This document shows positions 1-9,290 of a DNA stretch of 33,541 bases, one piece after another. A model generated the notes under the pieces. That model did no database searches and was not told where the DNA came from. It saw nothing but the letters and a program-made list of their open reading frames with translations. The translations under genes were made by a program, and so were the position numbers. Every line of letters begins with the position of its first letter. Position 1 is the stretch's first letter. Source of the stretch: Conoideocrella luteorostrata (taxonomy: Eukaryota; Ascomycota; Sordariomycetes; Hypocreales; Clavicipitaceae); assembly GCA_032433595.1 (NCBI GenBank), contig JASWJB010000399.1, positions 1 through 33,541 on the forward strand, written 5' to 3'.

Positions 1-15
1 CCCCCCCCCCCCCCC
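1..15. repeat. poly-C homopolymer at window start
   Basis: Fifteen consecutive C residues open the window, followed by ordinary sequence and a short TTTA-type microsatellite at about 49-61. It is not a telomeric TTAGGG/CCCTAA array. It may be a genuine homopolymer or an assembly edge; the sequence alone cannot tell. Confidence 0.8.
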
Positions 16-84
16 GAAGTTTACTTGGGCATTGTGCCTTACACGTTTATTTATTTATTTTATTCAATTGAAGTGCGCAGCTAC

Positions 85-263
85 TGTGGGCCGCACAGGG
101 TTGCTGTGCAAGTGATCTAGATCAAATGCTTCAAATTGAATATATTCATAAGTGTCTGCTATCTAAGAAGAAGAAAAGAAGTCACGGTGGGAGGCACGAT
201 ATCGTCGTATAAATATCGTGGCTAGAAGGTGACCTTCCTATTGTGCTTGGCGGCATTCCAACA
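85..263 (-). mobile_element. solo LTR of the same Ty1/copia family as the 23-kb nest
   Basis: This 179-bp segment begins TGTGGG and ends TTCCAACA. It aligns over its length with the two 197-bp LTRs at 8258-8454 and 31707-31903, sharing the blocks CTATCTAAGAAGAAG, GGCACGATATCG, GTATAAATATCGTGGCT and CTATTGTGCTTGGCGGC, but with several small deletions. No internal element sequence is attached, so it is a solo LTR left by LTR-LTR recombination. The flanks GCTAC (80-84) and GTTAC (264-268) look like a 5-bp target-site duplication carrying one C/T transition. Strand is given by the coding direction of the full element. Confidence 0.85.
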
Positions 264-616
264 GTTACTCCACAAGCGGCAAGCAACCTGCAAGACCATT
301 TGATCTCGGCAAGAGAAAAGTCACTACGAATTACGGGAGGCCTTTGCGAGAAGCCTTTCACGAAAGTGTACGGAGCGTTGCTGGGGGTGTGTCAGACTTC
401 AGTATATTCTCTCTCTCTCTCAAGACAGCCTCTCTGCGGACAAAAAGTTCACAGCATTTCGTTTTAGCTCTCAACCGCATTAAAATTTACAGCCTTTCGT
501 TTCAGCTCCCAACTGCACCGTCTCTAGCGGTAAGCATTCCTGCACCCTAGACAGACTGTCTTCTCTGTTCCTGACGGCTTTTATCTCGCGAGATAGCCTT
601 TTTCCCACCGGAGAAG
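264..616 (+). other. non-coding stretch upstream of a broken gene
   Basis: No conserved protein is readable here. The stretch holds a short (CT)n tract at about 409-421 and pyrimidine-rich sequence leading to the ATG at 617, which is the look of a fungal promoter or 5' leader. No TATA box or defined regulatory motif can be assigned with confidence. Confidence 0.35.
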
Positions 617-923
617 ATGTCAAACACGTCACGGCCTGCGAGCCCGGGTTCGTCGCCTGAGTACAGCCCCCCATCTATGGCGAATCCTCCACCGGGCATT
701 GGCCGTACAGCCGCTGTTCCACTGGATGTCTTCAATGCAAGAACAAAACACCGAAAAAGCGCAACGTACCACAAAAGCTCTTCAAGAGGAATACGACCAG
801 CTAGCACGCGTTGTTGAGCCAGACGTTGAGCCAGACGAAGAGCTGCCAATCCCAAATCGTGAAGACAGCCTCATTGTTAGTGTCAAGAAGAGCATGTTAC
901 AAATGTGTTACGGATCACAGTGA
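617..923 (+). pseudogene. broken N-terminal gene fragment, Ser/Pro-rich then helical
   Basis: An ATG at 617 opens a Ser/Pro-rich segment (SRPASPGSSPEYSPPSM). Near 735 the best coding frame shifts to the frame of 699-923, which continues with a charged helix-forming stretch (EQNTEKAQRTTKALQEEY) followed by an acidic VEPDVEPDEELP segment and stops at 921-923. The composition looks like real protein sequence broken by one small indel. I do not recognise the family. It could be the original N-terminus of the DUF3723-type pseudogene just downstream, or a separate gene relic. No intact downstream frame continues it between 924 and 1461. Confidence 0.4.
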
Positions 924-1461
924 GCCGGTTACGGATTCTGACCCAGTGGAGATATCGTGAGACAACCTTCCGGGTCCGATGACGGAATTCATAGATAGTA
1001 GTCATCTATAAGAAGAGGTCTAATTCCTCGTCATATTAGATAGAATACAAGGACAATTCCACACATTCAGACATCCATAGCTGCTCACTTGTGACAGTTA
1101 GCCTTATGTTGGATTACACAGGTGTGTGTGTGGACCGGATGTGTGGATACACGGGCTGTGCGAGAAAGGTTACGTGGCCTCTGGGCCTAAGGCAGGAATT
1201 CAGGACAGAAGTGTCTCAGATTAGAGGGGTATTTATAGGGGAATTTGGAAGGGATTGTCAGACGAGGGATTCTGCATGCATCATCTCAGTAACACAGCTC
1301 TTCCCATAAATGCAAACATCTTTGAACCTCTCCTATCAATTCCAACAGGTGGGATGGTAGTGTTGTCGCTACTGCCGCACCGAGTTGACCAACAAAGGCA
1401 TATATTTGCCAACGTTCCATTTCCTTTTCCCTTCCTGAAGGTTTGATTAGCCATCGGAACA
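924..1461. other. no recognisable gene
   Basis: Short open frames of under 75 codons exist on both strands, but none shows a recognisable motif or a composition that stands out. It may be spacer, intron or strongly decayed coding sequence between the N-terminal fragment and the DUF3723-type region. Confidence 0.4.
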
Positions 1462-2222
1462 ATGTCCACTGCCGGCTTTTGGATCGTGTCACGTCGCATG
1501 CAGCCTGAAAAAAAAACCCTTAAGCTTATTGGAACAGCTCAGATTGCACTTGATGTTTTGTTCTTCCCTAACTCTGACGGGCCGGACTTGAAAAATGTTA
1601 CGAGACTGAAAAACCTCTTCCAAATGCAGGGCGAATACAGCCCTGGAGAGTTGCAAAACTGAATAACGGCGGTAATTGAGTAGAATAATCTTCAGGAAGC
1701 ACTGGCCACCTCAAGAATACCGTGAGAAGCATTACTGTCTACTGGTCAAGACTTTCCGCAGCTGAATTTCCCTTCAGGTTTTCTGTTGGAATGTCATCGA
1801 GGCGAGGATCGCGTCGAGGCGGTCAAAGAAGTATTCAGGTCATCTGATCCTCGCTGGCGGGCGCGTTTTGCGACGACGGCCGACTCGAAGACGAAGAAGG
1901 ACGGCCTCGACGAACCGATTGGACATCAAACCTTCTGCCGAGCATTCGATGCTTTCTGTCACATCCCAGCCCTGTACTGCAGACCGAGACCGACCGCGGT
2001 AAGCAAAATGATATCCTCGAATGTCACGAAGTAAGCCAAATATAATCTTCATGGAAAGGTGCTCCGCTAATCTGCAGGAACCCCTTTCTTTTCTGAAACA
2101 TATCAAAACATTTTGGTGCTCCATTTGTAGACGAAGTCATGATGAAATACGAGAAAAAGTAACGGTTCTAGCACTGCAACTTAAGGCACCAGGCGCTTGC
2201 AAGCAGGAAGCACGGCAATTGT

Positions 2223-2849
2223 ATGGACGTGTCTGCAGCAGCGAAATTTTGGTGCATTCGGTCAGGCAGAGAGGGAGCGAATGTGGTCAAGAATATGTTC
2301 CATCACCGTCGACAACATAGTCCGTCACTTTACGGATCCTTCGAAAACCTCAAGTACATCAAACTTGCGGCAGACTGCATGAAGAGGTTGGTGTGTCTGG
2401 ACCGAAAAGGATACGGCGACAGTGGATTGAAGCCTGGGACCATTCGAGAAGCGATGAAGAACGCCTATAGAGGGCTAGCTCAAAGCATCGAAGATTGCCT
2501 CGTACATGTTTCCGGTCCGTCTATGAAGCTGCTACGAGCAAATGGGTTAGATACCCTCGATATACCGTACCGACAGCCGTGGCTCAATGCGTTACGTGAA
2601 CATCCGGCCATGCTGGCTGGGATAGAGAGGAAAAAGTCGGGTGGGAAAACTATGAAAGTTGATGGGACTGTGTTATTTCGTTTTGCTTCTTTGACACACG
2701 AACTTGGCTTTAGGACCAATGAGATTCACAGCCTACTGCGGCGCAATTCGGATAGAGAGATCTCTCGTCGACTGCTCACGATGGCACGGAGAAGGGACGA
2801 GTTCTGCTATGAAGATATCGAGGCATGCATTTCAACGGTCGAAGCTTAA
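2223..2849 (+). pseudogene. largest open piece of the DUF3723-type pseudogene
   Basis: This 208-codon frame is the best preserved part of the decayed gene. From about residue 33 it carries the family-like order PSLYG, FENLKYIKLAADCMKRLV, GTIREAMKNAYRG, DCLVHVS, DIPYRQPWLNALREHP, LFRFASLTHELGF and SDREISRRLL. The first 30 or so residues are out-of-frame read-in, because the correct frame for 2250-2310 is the neighbouring one (AFGQAERERMWSRIC). Its stop after STVEA is a frameshift effect: the protein resumes in the frame of 2825-3313. It should not be annotated as an independent gene. Confidence 0.7.
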
Positions 2850-3194
2850 TAGAAAGTGCGCGTCCTCTCCAAAGCTACATGGATGAACACGAATATATGA
2901 TCGAATGTGATGGTAAACCCCCAGAACGAAGCGGCCAACCAACGGTGAAGGACCTATCCCGAGACGAGCGCTTCATGTACTTGGATGTGTTCCACGGTGC
3001 ATCTGCAAGACAAGAACCCCAAGTGCCTTCGTTCTTCATTCACCGATCAACGTACTTTGCATTCTTTAGGAAAGACATGAGCTTGTCCGTCGAGTCAATC
3101 AGCGCAGCCCAAGAAATTCGAGGGTCGACTTGCCAAAACATGGTTGTCGAACAACACCCAAATTGCCAACCTACCCACAGCGGTGATCCGTTTG

Positions 3195-4089
3195 CGCGGC
3201 CGGAAACTGACGCCCGTGCGACAGAAGAAGAGTTTCAAAGGCTAAACGAGCTGAAATACAAGATTAAGGAAAGCGACTTGAGCTTGTCGAAAGGGAAAAG
3301 ACTAAGCTCCTGAACACAAACGAGCAGCTGTAGAGTACCATCACTACACTTGAGAACACCATCGCTAATCTTGGGCGCGCGGAACATGAACTTCAAGATA
3401 GACTAGGTTCCTTTCGGCTATCTGCTCGAAGGACATATTCCGTCTTAGATCGCCGCTAAAATGATGTGCAAGTACACCAGTCTCAGGTTGGCGAACTTGC
3501 ACGGAGACGGATGGATCTGGGTGACGAAATACAGCTCGATCTACTTGCACCAGGTGAACTAGACTGTGGCATGGAGGAAGAGAGGTTGGAAATACGACTA
3601 CTGGCTCAGAACGGGCTGTCGAGAACCAAAACGGCGTCAATCGTATTACAGCAATGAACCGAGAGAAGCAACAGGAGAAGCAACGACCCGAAGATGAAAT
3701 ACAAAGACTACAGTCACTTGCATAGCAACTTACCGCAAGAATCGAGGAAGAGCGAGCCAAAGCAGCAGCGGCAGCGGTGGAGGCAAAGGAACAAAAGTTA
3801 GTAGTTGAGAAGCTTATTGCAAAAGAGCTAGGGCTCAGAACAAGCCTTGATAATCTCGAAGCTTTCATAGAGCGGCTTCAAACGAAGATCAGCGATGCCG
3901 CAGCGGAAGAGAAAGAACTGCAATCAAGAATCGTGCACCTCACCATAACAGACAGCTGCAGTCGCCATGTTGATGGAAGCATAACTTACGGCGAAAGAGA
4001 GGGACAAGACAAACGCGCCAGAGGTGGAAGATGGGTAGATAGAGAGAGTCGCCCTGGAAACAATTGCGAGGAGTGCTCTCAGTCCAAAT
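3195..4089 (+). pseudogene. coiled-coil region of the DUF3723-type pseudogene
   Basis: Successive short frames give Lys/Glu/Leu-rich heptad-like sequence: EEEFQRLNELKYKIKE; then, after a frame change near 3280, EREKTKLLNTNEQL and TLENTIANLGRAEHELQDRL; then, from 3777, KLVVEKLIAKELG and IERLQTKISDAAAEEKELQS. The helical character persists across at least three frame breaks, so this was a long coiled coil linking the DUF3723-like core to the C-terminal module. Long minus-strand frames over this stretch are shadows of it. Confidence 0.6.
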
Positions 4090-4516
4090 GTGGCATCAGT
4101 GGAAGACGACGAACTTGACGCAACAGATAATCCCCCGCCCTTGGAGGAAGAGCCCTGCGACTTGGCCACTGCCGAAGACGAGACCCAGCAGGCTGGGCCA
4201 GTGAGTGCAAGCTTCACGCCATTCATTTTGGATGTCAACGCTAACAAGCCTGTAATACAGAAGTCGCGAAGCATATTATCGCGTTCTGAGCAGGTGTGCA
4301 TCAAGTTCAAGCTTTTCGAAAATGGCACTTGGATAGTAAAACATGAGGTGGTTGTGGATCGTAAAGAACCGTTGGAGGTCATGAGAGTATCTGCAAAATA
4401 TCTGTCGAAGGAAATTGGGTTACTCAACATGAATATAAAGGCACTTACGCGAGAAACCCGTTTTTGGTCGGGTCACATCGGACGGCACGTATACCGTTCA
4501 TCTGGTGCCGGGATAG
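4090..4516 (+). pseudogene. C-terminal module of the DUF3723-type pseudogene
   Basis: After an acidic linker the frame from 4090 gives a conserved-looking block: EQVCIKFKLFENGTWIVKHE, then PLEVMRVSAKYLSKEIGLLN and IKALT. Near 4457 the frame slips by one base, and the new frame gives VTSDGTYTVHLVPG followed by TAG at 4514-4516. From memory this matches the terminal block of DUF3723-family proteins, which end in a DGTNT-like hydrophobic tail. The frame running on to 4527 is out of register past the slip. Confidence 0.6.
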
Positions 4517-4849
4517 AGAGTGGATAGTAAGAGAGTCAGAGAGCAAGCAAAACCACGTAACTGTATCGGACAAAATTAATCGGATATACTCGTGGGCAAG
4601 ATGCCATGGTCAGGCTGTCGGGGTGTGGCTGTCTGGGTATGAGATACTCGTAGGCAACAGATAGCACCCAATATGCTAGCCCGCGGGATTGGTTAGTAGC
4701 CTCCAGCTGTCCGACGTCTTCTGCTGTCCGAAACCTGCTGCCCGAAATTGCGCGATCCCTTCAGTAGCCTTAGGTTCATCACTAGTTCTATGGCCTCGCG
4801 TGGGTTATTGAATGCCCTCATAGGTGGTAGTCTCTGACAGTTAACGAGA
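4517..4849. other. spacer without recognisable gene
   Basis: Sequence of normal composition between the pseudogene stop and the first recognisable 78-bp repeat. No conserved motif, RNA gene or mobile element was recognised. Confidence 0.4.
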
Positions 4850-6060
4850 TCGCTGAAAAGGCTCCAAATTGGGAAAACGTATAGGCTGCAAGGAGCTCGT
4901 TGAAATATTTCAATCTCGGAAGATCATCTGATATCGCAGGTCGGTCTGTCGGGTTCGTTCGGGTGTTCGGTTCTCGAGGGACGTACAGGCGCTATCGAAG
5001 CATAACACATCGTAGGTCAATCTGGCGAGCTCGTTGAAAAGGCTTAAATCTCGATAAACATACAGGGTGCAAGGGGTTTGTTGAAAGGTTTAAGTCTCGG
5101 AAGATGTACAGGCTGCAAGAGGCATCTAGTATCGCAGGTTAGCTAACAAGCTTGTTTAAAAGGATTAAAATATCGGAAAGACGTACACTGCAAGGAGCAT
5201 TAGATATGGCAAGTCAGTTGACGAGCGGGTTAAAACACGCAGGCGCTGCAAGAAGCATCAGACCACAAGTCAATCCGACCAGCTTGTTGAAAGGTTCAAA
5301 TGTCGGATAATATACAGGCATGACATATCGCAAGTGGATATAACGAAGACGTTGAAAGGGCTCACTAAAATACCGGGAGACGTACAGGCTGCAAGAGGCA
5401 TTCAATATCGCAAGTCGATTTGACGATTTGATGAGCTCGCTGAAAAGGTTTAAATATCGGAACGTATAGGCGCTGCAAGAGGAAATCTGGTATCACAGGT
5501 CAGCTGACAAGCTCGACGAAAAGGCCCAAGTCTCGGAACGTACAGGTTCTGCCAGAAGCATCGAATATCGCAGTTCAATCTGACGACCTTATTGAAAGGC
5601 TCAAAACTCAGAAGACGTAGAAGCCCTGCGGGGGGTCTCAGATAACGCAAGTCAATCCGACGAGCTTGTTGAAAGGTTCAAATGTCGGACGACGGACAGG
5701 CTGCAAGAAGCATCAGGTATTGCAAGCCAGTTGACAAGCTCTTTGAAGGTTCGAATGTCTGAAGACGTACACGCGCTAGAGGAAGTATCAGATCGCAGGG
5801 TCAATCTAACAAGCTCGTTGAAAAGGCTCAAATGTCGGGAGACGTACACGCGCTTTCGAAGCATCATATATCGCAAGTCATTGATAACTAGATTATTGGT
5901 CGCCATGTAATTCAGTCAGATAACAGGCTTGTTAAAGGGATTTTAATGTTCGAAGACGTACACTGCACAAAGTATCAGATATCGTGGGTCAATCTGTTGA
6001 GCCCGTCGAAAGGTACGGGCTGCGGGAAGCATCGGATATCGCAAGCCAATCTGAAGACGA
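4850..6060 (+). repeat. degenerate 78-bp minisatellite, array 1
   Basis: About 15 degenerate units, recognised by a GACGTACAGGCGCTGCAAGA core followed by AGCATCAGATATCGCA and then AATCTGACGAGCTCGTTGAA. The cores fall near 4980, 5055, 5103, 5181, 5235, 5307, 5379, 5460, 5537, 5614, 5690, 5763, 5840, 5955 and 6013. Most spacings are 72-81 bp, with shortened units of about 50 bp and one of 115 bp. The consensus is 78 bp, an exact multiple of three. No short constant repeat alternates with unique spacers, so this is not CRISPR-like. Confidence 0.9.
5880..5925 (+). repeat. variant unit inside the minisatellite (DLIQSV motif)
   Basis: A short block ending CGCCATGTAATTCAGTCAG interrupts the regular units. 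Clearer copies occur at about 7745-7790 and 31935-31990, where the array frame reads DDFF, then IV, then RDLIQSV. The block recurs before a run of regular units, so the array has higher-order structure. This copy is the most decayed. Confidence 0.5.
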
Positions 6061-6537
6061 TGAGAATATTCAAGATACGATGATGGTGGTGGCCACAGGT
6101 CGGGATTCCGATCGGAATTTTCGTCAGGATTCTGGTCACGATAGTAGCGGTCGGGAGGGGAAAAGTCGGATGATGCTGATGATAATGTTGATGATGCCGC
6201 TGCTGCTGTCAGCACTTGGGAGAGGGGAAAAGTTAGCACTTAGGAGAGGGAAAGTCAGCTGATGATGATGATGCCACTATTGCTGCTGATGATGGTCCCG
6301 CTGATGATGATTCCGCTGGTGGTGGTGATGATAATGCCATCGCTACTGCTGCTATTAATGATGATGCTGCTCCTGCTGCTGTCAATACTTGGGAGAGTAG
6401 AAAAGTTAGCACTCGGGAAAGGGAAAAGGTCAGCACTCTAGAGAGGGAAAAGTCAGCTGATAATGATGCTGCTGATGATGCCGCTGCTGCTGTTGATAAT
6501 GATGCCGCTGCTGATGATGATGCTACCCACGAAAGAA
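6061..6537 (+). repeat. GAT/GCT (Asp/Ala) low-complexity tract, copy 1
   Basis: Blocks of GATGATGATGCTGCTGCT-type trinucleotide sequence alternate with a recurring spacer resembling GGGAGAGGGGAAAAGTTAGC. In the plus-strand array frame these code for Asp/Ala runs separated by REGEKSA-like pieces. Minus-strand open frames rich in Ser, Ala and Ile across here are the reverse reading of the same triplets. The equivalent tract of the second unit is at 32400-32890. Confidence 0.8.
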
Positions 6538-6560
6538 CACAGCGCCCGGGGGTGCAATAA

Positions 6561-7230
6561 AACAGGGCTTGCTTGGTCGGGTGACCAGCGACACGGGGCT
6601 GGTAGGTAGCACAAGAGTAACACAACCACAACACGGCACAATAACCAGTGCATACAACAACACGGCACAATAACTAGTGCATAAAATAAGATAATACCTG
6701 GTACAAAAGATACAGAAGCTTCCGGCGCATAAAATACAAGAAAAGGCAGCGTTCTAAATGTAACGATTAGTGCGTAAGCTGCCGAAACTATGCTTGGTCA
6801 TAGTCGGGCCAGCGATCGGGGCTTGCAAGTAACGCGGCACAACCAGTAACACCGGCGGCATCACAACCAGCGTTCAAGACGAGACAATACCTGGTGCAAA
6901 AAATGCAATAAAAAACAAGGCATTAAAAACAGCACCTGGCGTGCAATCGGCCAAAATAAGGTCTTACGGGCTGATAACCACAACTCAATAACCAGCGCAC
7001 GTAGCCGGCCCAAAGCTGGCGCAAAAGACTCGCAAAAACGCCGCACACGCGATGAAGTAAACATAAAGCCGCTCCGGGCGCGACTGGCAATTCTGCGGCG
7101 GGCAGCACACAAAATGCCGGCGGGATGGGTGGTTTTTCGTCCGAGCTGTAGGCGGAAAAGGCAGCAAAGTGTAGGCCGGCTTGAGACTAGAACAATACGT
7201 CCTTTCAGTCCACTGCTTTACTATTTAAAG
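6561..7230. repeat. trailer segment of the 2.5-kb unit, copy 1
   Basis: This follows the conserved GGTGCAATAA and corresponds to 32911-33541. Shared landmarks, in order, are an ACAGGGCTT/GCAGGGCTT block, ACACAAGAGTAAC, CCTGGTGCAAAA, GCGCAAA with ACTCGCAAA, TCTGCGGCGGGCAGC and ACAAAATGCCGGCGGGATGG, followed by GTGGTTTTTCG. The sequence is A/C-rich with many short CAACACGGCACAATAAC-like near-repeats (about 6625-6680). Minus-strand frames here (6861-7112 and overlapping ones) are not preserved in the same frame in copy 2, so I do not call a gene. It is best seen as 3' flanking or untranslated sequence duplicated with the repeat gene. Confidence 0.75.
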
Positions 7231-7239
7231 GAGAAGACT

Positions 7240-8257
7240 ATAAGGACGATGTACTGATCAATCTGACGAGGTCATTCAGAGTTTAAATTCTCGGAAGATG
7301 TACAGACATTATATGCCGCAAGTCTATCTGACTAGCTCGTTGAAAAGGCTCAAATGTCGTGAGACGTACAAGTATTACACATCGTAAGTCGATCTGACGA
7401 GCTTGTTGAAAAGGCTTAAATGTCGAAAGATATACAGGCATCTGATATCGCAGGTTAATTTGACGAGCTTGTTCAAAGGGTAAATTATCGGAAGACGTAC
7501 AGGCGCTATCGAAGCATCGGATCGCAGGTCAATCGAACAAGCTTGTTAAAAAGGCTCAAATCTCAGGAGACTTACAAGCATTGCATATCGCAAGTCAATC
7601 TGACAAGCTCGTTGAAGCGTTTGAAAGTCGAACAACGTACAGGCAACAGGTATTGCAAGTCGGTTGACGAGCTCGTTGATTGGTACAGGCGCTGCAATAA
7701 GCATCGGATCCATTACATATTGTGAGGCAATCTGACCAGCACGATTTCTTTGATGATAAGATTGTCGGCCGCGATCTAATTCAGTCAGTTGACGAGCTCG
7801 TTAAAAAGGCTTGAATCTCGGAGGATGTACAGGCATCTGATATCGCAGGTCAATCTGACGAGCTCGTCGAAACAGTTTAAATATCGCAAGACCTTCACGC
7901 GCTTTCGAACCATCACATATCGAAAGTCAGCTAACGAGCTTGTTCAACGGATCGATTCCTGGAAGACGTAGAGGCGGTATGGAAGCATTAGACATTGTAT
8001 GTTAATCTGACGAGCTCGTTCAAAGGTTCAATCCTTGGAAGACGTACGGGCGCTATCGAAGCATTAGGCATTGTAGGTCGATCTAATCGTTGAAAATACT
8101 CAAATATCGGAAGACGAACACTGCACAAAACATCAGATATCGACAGTCAGTTGACGAGCGAATTGAAAGGTTTGAATGTTGGACGACGTACAGGCATCTG
8201 ATATCGCAGGTTAATCTGACGAGCTTGTTGAATAGTGCAGGCGTTGCAAGAAGCATC
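7240..8257 (+). repeat. 78-bp minisatellite, array 2, left part (interrupted gene copy 2)
   Basis: About 14 units with cores near 7287, 7360, 7431, 7494, 7570, 7635, 7682, 7825, 7890, 7965, 8041, 8113, 8186 and 8235. The variant block ending CGCGATCTAATTCAGTCAG sits at about 7745-7790. Small open frames starting at 7543, 7789 and 8090 are out-of-phase readings of the repeat (QVNLTSSLKRL-type), not genes. The array stops abruptly at GCAAGAAGCATC, where the copia LTR begins, and resumes at 31904, so this is the 5' part of the second repeat-protein gene copy, split by the transposon nest. Confidence 0.85.
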
Positions 8258-8454
8258 TGTGGGTTGCACAGGGTTGTGCAATGATCATGATCATCGGCTT
8301 CAAAGGTAATATATTAATAATTGTCTGTGTCTATCTAAGAAGAAAAAAAGAAGTCATAGTGGAAGGCACGATATCGCTGTATAAATATCGTGGCTTAAAG
8401 GTGACCACGTGACGGTCCTAACAGCTTCCTATTGTGCTTAGCGGCGTTCTAACA
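8258..8454 (-). repeat. copia LTR, left (3' LTR in coding sense)
   Basis: 197 bp, TGTGGG to TTCTAACA. By eye it differs from the right LTR at about 10 positions, all transitions, with no indel. It contains a GTATAAATATCGTGG segment that is also strictly kept in the solo LTR. Confidence 0.92.
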
Positions 8455-8521
8455 CTGGTAATCTCTCCTTTTTGAGGCTATCGCCAAGCAGTGACTATTA
8501 TACATATCTACGATAATGAAG

Positions 8522-8790
8522 CTATTCCCTCCTCCCTATCTCGGTCCGTGTAACCCATCCTTCCATCCTGACTTGTAGGGTATTATAACTAATGAGGTGC
8601 TCTAAGGCACGGTTTAGTGACGCCTTTGTGAGGGCATTAGCAGGGTTATTATTCCCGTTGATCCAGCGGATCTCGTAAAGTTCTTTGCGCTCATACAACT
8701 AACAAAGGGCCATAATATCTATTATAAGGCGCTTCTCTTTAGTGGTGCTAAGCTTCATAAGGCACTTATACAGGGAATATAAATCTATAC
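8522..8790 (-). pseudogene. copia pol C-terminus: RNase H remnant
   Basis: Minus-strand translation ending at TAG (8524-8522) gives LYKCLMKLSTTKEKRLIIDI and then, after one in-frame TAG in place of Gln, LYERKELYEIRWINGNNNPA and NALTKASLNRALEHLI. This is the typical fungal Ty1/copia RNase H end (KRLxIDI, IRWIxGxxNPADAxTK). The DNPAD-like aspartates read as Asn, which fits G-to-A decay. This roughly 300-bp end escaped the AT saturation that starts at about 8790, so it fixes both the superfamily and the strand of the outer element. Confidence 0.88.
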
Positions 8791-9168
8791 ATATTATTAT
8801 AGGGATTATTAGAAGCTTTAGCTAGTCTATAATAATCTATAAGGTTAACAAGAGTATATATATAATATTTATGCCTATAACTATTTTATAGATTTTTAAT
8901 ATAAGCACACTATATATAACCCTCTTGCTCTTGGTTAAGCTATAGTAAATAATATTACTAATAAGAGTAAATTTATTATTACTATATAAATTATTAGCTA
9001 AAATAATAATAAATTTAAGTTATAAGCTAAAGTTATTATTATTAATAAAGAAGCTATTTATAAAAATAAAAAGCTTTATTACTATAAGCTTAATTAATAT
9101 AAAAGTAAGGCCTTAGCTTAAGGAATTAATTTACTACTAAATCTAGTAATTTAAGTCCTTAGTATTTT
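8791..9168 (-). mobile_element. AT-saturated copia pol remnant
   Basis: Continuation of copia pol on the minus strand. The sequence becomes almost purely TA-rich and I cannot read conserved motifs with confidence. It ends at the TRIM insertion, whose left TSD copy ATTTT is 9164-9168. Confidence 0.6.
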
Positions 9169-9290
9169 TGTTACGGAATAAAAGGGCTAGTGCAGCGTCT
9201 AAATCCACTGCACCAAAAGGTCTAGCTGCGACCTCGGTTAGAGGCACGCAGCGTAATTTAGCTCTATAAGGGCTATTCCAGCACGTAACA
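9169..9290 (-). repeat. TRIM LTR, left
   Basis: 122 bp with 7-bp inverted termini TGTTACG/CGTAACA. It ends CCAGCACGTAACA, whose complement is the first 13 bases of the gypsy-2 left LTR. Confidence 0.9.

Larger units (their letters stand above)
1462..4516 (+). pseudogene. DUF3723-family protein, decayed gene
   Basis: Collinear fragments across three frames resemble the fungal DUF3723 family as I remember it; the function is unknown. Frame 1 (1462-2034) gives LKLIGTAQIALDVLFF and a KNVTRLKNLFQMQG segment, then in-frame stops at about 1660, 1678 and 1723, then LLECHRGEDRVEA. Frame 2 (about 2090-2230) gives LKHIKTFW and LQLKAPGA. Frame 1 again (about 2250-2310) gives FGQAERERMWSRIC. The core is in frame 3 (2223-2849), then frame 2 (2825-3313) gives FMYLDVFHGASARQ and HRSTYFAFF. 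Lys/Glu-rich coiled-coil pieces follow (3195-3960), and a C-terminal module ends at TAG 4514-4516. The three N-terminal stops can each be explained by one C-to-T change (CGA or CAG). The gene is dead by at least five frame changes. DUF3723 genes are a recurrent cargo of giant fungal Starship elements; no captain recombinase is seen here. Confidence 0.75.
4850..6560 (+). pseudogene. decayed acidic repeat-protein gene, copy 1
   Basis: The 78-bp consensus reads without a stop as a 26-residue unit containing DELVEKAQMSEDVQ and ALQEASDIA, which is acidic and helix-prone. After the array the same style of frame gives SEDDENIQDTMMVVATGRDS and HDSSGREGKS. Asp/Ala-rich tracts coded by GAT and GCT follow, and the frame ends PGVQ with TAA at 6558-6560. 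Copy 2 ends PEVQ-TAA at 32908-32910, so the stop is conserved between duplicates. Indels make the real frame jump many times, so neither copy is intact. I do not recognise the family; a coding origin is inferred from the period, the open consensus and the shared end. Confidence 0.5.

Noticed and set aside
1..60. Telomere end suggested by the poly-C start
   Set aside because: There is no TTAGGG or CCCTAA repeat; only a C homopolymer and a TTTA microsatellite.
2223..2849. The 208-codon frame as an intact small gene
   Set aside because: Homologous-looking sequence continues out of frame on both sides, and the first 30 codons are read-in from a shifted frame, so it is a pseudogene piece.
6233..6670. 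Minus-strand 145-codon Ser/Ala-rich frame
   Set aside because: It is the reverse reading of the GAT/GCT triplets. Copy 2 of the unit does not keep the same frame.
4850..8257. CRISPR-like direct repeats
   Set aside because: The 78-bp units are contiguous and degenerate, with no short constant repeat plus unique spacers, and the context is eukaryotic.
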